Shown here: positions 5,679 through 7,776 of the stretch, one piece after another | Layout: each line of letters opens with the position of its first letter | Position numbering within the stretch: the first letter of the stretch is position 1 | Assembly: GCA_022824605.1 (NCBI GenBank) | Contig: JAJDZO010000067.1 | Location: 1 to 7,776 of the forward strand | DNA: 7,776 bases | DNA from: Acidimicrobiia bacterium | Lineage (GTDB): Bacteria; Actinomycetota; Acidimicrobiia; Acidimicrobiales; Aldehydirespiratoraceae | Direction: 5' to 3' | The notes under the pieces: model-generated | What the model was told of the DNA's origin: nothing | Seen by the model: only the letters and a program-made list of their open reading frames with translations | Database searches by the model: none | Translations under genes and position numbers: made by a program

Positions 5679-7776
5679 GCGCGCTGAGCGGAGCCGGGGT
5701 TCTGGCCCAGGCCAACGGCGACGAATACCAGGGCCACTTCATCGACCGCTTCATCGACACCGTCACCAGCCCCGAGGCCGGAGATGTAATCGTCGACTGG
5801 CTGCAAGTCGGGATCGAATGGCTGGTGGTGGCCGCCCTGTTCGTTGTTCCTGCGCTGCTGATCTTCGGAGGGGTTAGAGCCCGCCGCTACGGCATGGGCG
5901 CCGGCGGTCTGATCGCGCTGCTGGCTGTGTGGTGGTACCGCACTCTCCCGCAGGAGCGAATCGCCTCAGGCACGCGGACATTCACCGGGGAGGACGGCGA
6001 GACGTTCGAGTGCGTCAACGCCAAGGTCGATGCCGACGGCGAGCTGCTCGAGTGCGGCTCCGGGCTGGCCTCCCAGATCCGTCAGAACAGCGTGCTCGAT
6101 CAGTGGTCGATTCCTGTCGGCGACTGGGGCGAGCAGACGGTCCGCTGGGTGGAGAACAATCTTGAGGAGACGCTCAAGGTGATCGAGTGGCCGTTCGCCA
6201 GGCTGCTGGAACTGATAGTCGACGAATGGCTGGTCGGCATGTCTTGGGTCGTCGTGTGCCTCCTCGTGGGTGGAGTGGGCTGGGCTATGCGCGGCGCCCG
6301 GGTAGGCATTCTCTCCGCAGTGGCGTTGATCATTTGCGGCCTGCTGGGAGGGGAGTACTGGCAGGAGACCGCACGAACCATCGGGTTCATCGCGGTCGCG
6401 GTGCTGCTGTGTGTGATCGTGGGAATCCCTATAGGCGTGCTCTGTGGACGGGTGGACGGCGCGTGGACCGTCGTCAGGCCGGTCATGGACGCCATGCAGG
6501 TCGTTCACTCGTTCGTGTACATGCTGCCGTTCATCTATTTCTTCGGGATCGGCTTCGTCTCCGCGACGATGGTGACGATGACGTTCGCCCTGCCGCCGCT
6601 GATCCGGCTCACCAACCTCGGCATCCGTCAAGTGCCTGAGGATGTGGTGGAAGCGGCCCGAGCCTACGGTGCACCGGAACGGCGGGTGCTGTTCGATGTG
6701 CAGCTCCCGCTGGCTCGGCCCGCGATCATGACTGGACTCAACCAGACGCTGTTGCTGGCCATCTCGATGCTCGGCATTGCCGCCATCATGGGCGCCGGCG
6801 GTCTGGGCCGTCTGCTCTATCAGGGCATCCAGAACCAGGACATCGCCTTGGGCGTCTCCGGTGGTCTGGCCTTCTTCCTCGTCGCGGTGGTGCTCGACCG
6901 CATCAGCCAGACGGACGCCGACCACAGCAGCCTCTTCTCGCGGATCGCCAAGGCGTGGGCCAACCGCCGCACTCCCGAAGTGCTGCTCGAGGAAGCTCAG
7001 GCCGCGTCGGATGAGAAGGTCTCAAGGCTGGCCGAGGAGCCCGAGGCGCCGGCCGAAGAGTTCGTGCCGGCCTCCGGACGCGAGCGCGCCTCTGTGATCG
7101 TCACCGCAATAGGTGCGCTGGTGATGCTGGTGGCGCTGCTGCTTCCGTGGAGCGTCGACGCCGGTCGGGTCTCCTCGTGGGCCCGCTTCGCCGACGCCGA
7201 TCTTCGGACCGAGCAGTGCGAAGGGCAGTGGATCGATGCCGCACAGCTCGATCCGACCGGCGAGGCGGCCGAAGCCGGCCTGACCTGCTCCGGAGGAATC
7301 TCCTACCTCTCGAACAGCTTCAACGGGGTGTCACCCTCGGGCGGCTCCTGGTTCGGCATCTTCATGGCCGGACTCGCCGTGGTCGTGGTCTACGCGGCGG
7401 CAATGACGCTGCTGCGGCCCGGCGAAGGCTCCTCCTGGCTCGGCGCCCACGGTGCGGTCGTGTTCGCATCCGGCGCGCTCGGCTCGGTGCTGGGCTTCTT
7501 CCTGGCGAACCCGCCGGCCGGTTTGACCGTGCACTCGACGGGCTTCGGTGTCTGGGTGGCCGCAATCGGAGGCCTGATCGCGGTCGGCGGCGCAGTGTCG
7601 TGGCTGTGGCGGGCACCGATGACAGCACGCCGTCCGCTGACAGCCCGAGTCGGTTGGGGCAGGATGATTGGATGCGGATTCGCCCTGCTGCTGCTCGTCA
7701 TCTCCGGATTCTCGGGGTGGAGCTTCGACACGAGGGAAGAGTCGGTGATCGGCGGGGAGCTCCAGGCCGAGCTCGA
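5675..7776 (+). CDS. proW: ProW-type ABC permease with long N- and C-terminal membrane extensions, 3' end beyond window
   Basis: Membrane subunit of the compatible-solute importer. The frame is open from GTG 5675 to the window end (at least 700 residues; E. coli ProW has 354). Residues 45-66 and 74-88 look like membrane helices flanking a cytoplasmic RARR turn. Residues 90-180 are polar and probably extracytoplasmic, with Cys113 and Cys127. Helices near 187-203 and 211-224 follow. The permease core spans about 235-410: VGIPIGVLCG, the VVHSFVYMLPFIYFFGIG segment typical of betaine permeases, and the EAA loop (E326 A327 A328, G332, L344 P345) that docks onto ProV. A cytoplasmic acidic linker (420-472) leads to a further domain with helices near 473-492, 559-580, 590-611, 624-645 and 664-683. 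The 493-557 loop holds Cys515 and Cys538. The charge pattern fits positive-inside topology. I do not recognise the C-terminal domain. A binding protein could be fused beyond the edge, as in OpuABC-like proteins, but nothing seen shows it. Start chosen by the Shine-Dalgarno and GTGA overlap. Confidence 0.92.
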   Translation, partial: MSALSGAGVLAQANGDEYQGHFIDRFIDTVTSPEAGDVIVDWLQVGIEWLVVAALFVVPALLIFGGVRARRYGMGAGGLIALLAVWWYRTLPQERIASGTRTFTGEDGETFECVNAKVDADGELLECGSGLASQIRQNSVLDQWSIPVGDWGEQTVRWVENNLEETLKVIEWPFARLLELIVDEWLVGMSWVVVCLLVGGVGWAMRGARVGILSAVALIICGLLGGEYWQETARTIGFIAVAVLLCVIVGIPIGVLCGRVDGAWTVVRPVMDAMQVVHSFVYMLPFIYFFGIGFVSATMVTMTFALPPLIRLTNLGIRQVPEDVVEAARAYGAPERRVLFDVQLPLARPAIMTGLNQTLLLAISMLGIAAIMGAGGLGRLLYQGIQNQDIALGVSGGLAFFLVAVVLDRISQTDADHSSLFSRIAKAWANRRTPEVLLEEAQAASDEKVSRLAEEPEAPAEEFVPASGRERASVIVTAIGALVMLVALLLPWSVDAGRVSSWARFADADLRTEQCEGQWIDAAQLDPTGEAAEAGLTCSGGISYLSNSFNGVSPSGGSWFGIFMAGLAVVVVYAAAMTLLRPGEGSSWLGAHGAVVFASGALGSVLGFFLANPPAGLTVHSTGFGVWVAAIGGLIAVGGAVSWLWRAPMTARRPLTARVGWGRMIGCGFALLLLVISGFSGWSFDTREESVIGGELQAEL

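Noticed and set aside
5930..5941. TGGTGGTACCGC resembles the T-box antiterminator consensus.
   Set aside because: It lies inside the proW coding frame (WWYR codons), far from any synthetase start on the same strand, with no leader structure around it.
5966..6925. A 319-residue minus-strand open frame opposite proW.
   Set aside because: Its His/Asp/Arg-rich composition is what antisense reading of a GC-rich membrane protein gives; the plus strand holds the permease core and EAA loop.

Overview
The window is a high-GC chromosomal segment that reads like an actinomycete. Evidence for this is GC-rich third codon positions throughout, an eukaryotic-type (type II) isoleucyl-tRNA synthetase, a MazEF-type toxin-antitoxin pair of the kind common in Actinomycetota, and several genes with a TAnnnT box almost touching the start codon and no Shine-Dalgarno sequence. 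Acidimicrobiia is my best guess at class, from overall feel only. No rRNA, tRNA, CRISPR array or insertion sequence was seen.

Left half (minus strand, 3703 down to 1): a ribbon-helix-helix antitoxin, a MazF/PemK toxin, then ileS, all in the same direction. The ileS C-terminus runs off the left edge. The toxin-antitoxin pair lies only 61 bp upstream of ileS. The AT-rich promoter of the pair (about 3704-3760) carries two inverted repeats that overlap a plausible -35/-10 pair, as expected for an autoregulated module.

Middle (3754-4450): a decayed short-chain dehydrogenase (SDR) remnant on the plus strand, with an apparent internal deletion. It overlaps tail to tail with an unrecognised gene on the minus strand. 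That gene encodes a 172-residue, charged, probably coiled-coil protein whose last residues are read antisense through the SDR remnant. It is transcribed divergently from proV, with only 53 bp between the two start codons.

Right half (plus strand, 4452 to the right edge): a ProU/Opu-type compatible-solute importer. proV encodes the ATPase with a degenerate C-terminal CBS region. proW encodes the permease, overlaps proV by 4 bp (GTGA) and is surely co-translated with it. ProW is unusual. It has an N-terminal membrane/ectodomain extension, a normal permease core with the EAA loop, and then a C-terminal domain with at least five predicted membrane segments that is still open at the window end (at least 700 residues, against about 350 for E. 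coli ProW). The substrate-binding protein (proX) is not in the window; it may be downstream or fused further along the same reading frame.

The genes are mostly recognisable. The parts least explained by known families are the ProW extensions, the coiled-coil gene facing proV, and the rearranged stretch around 3750-3950.
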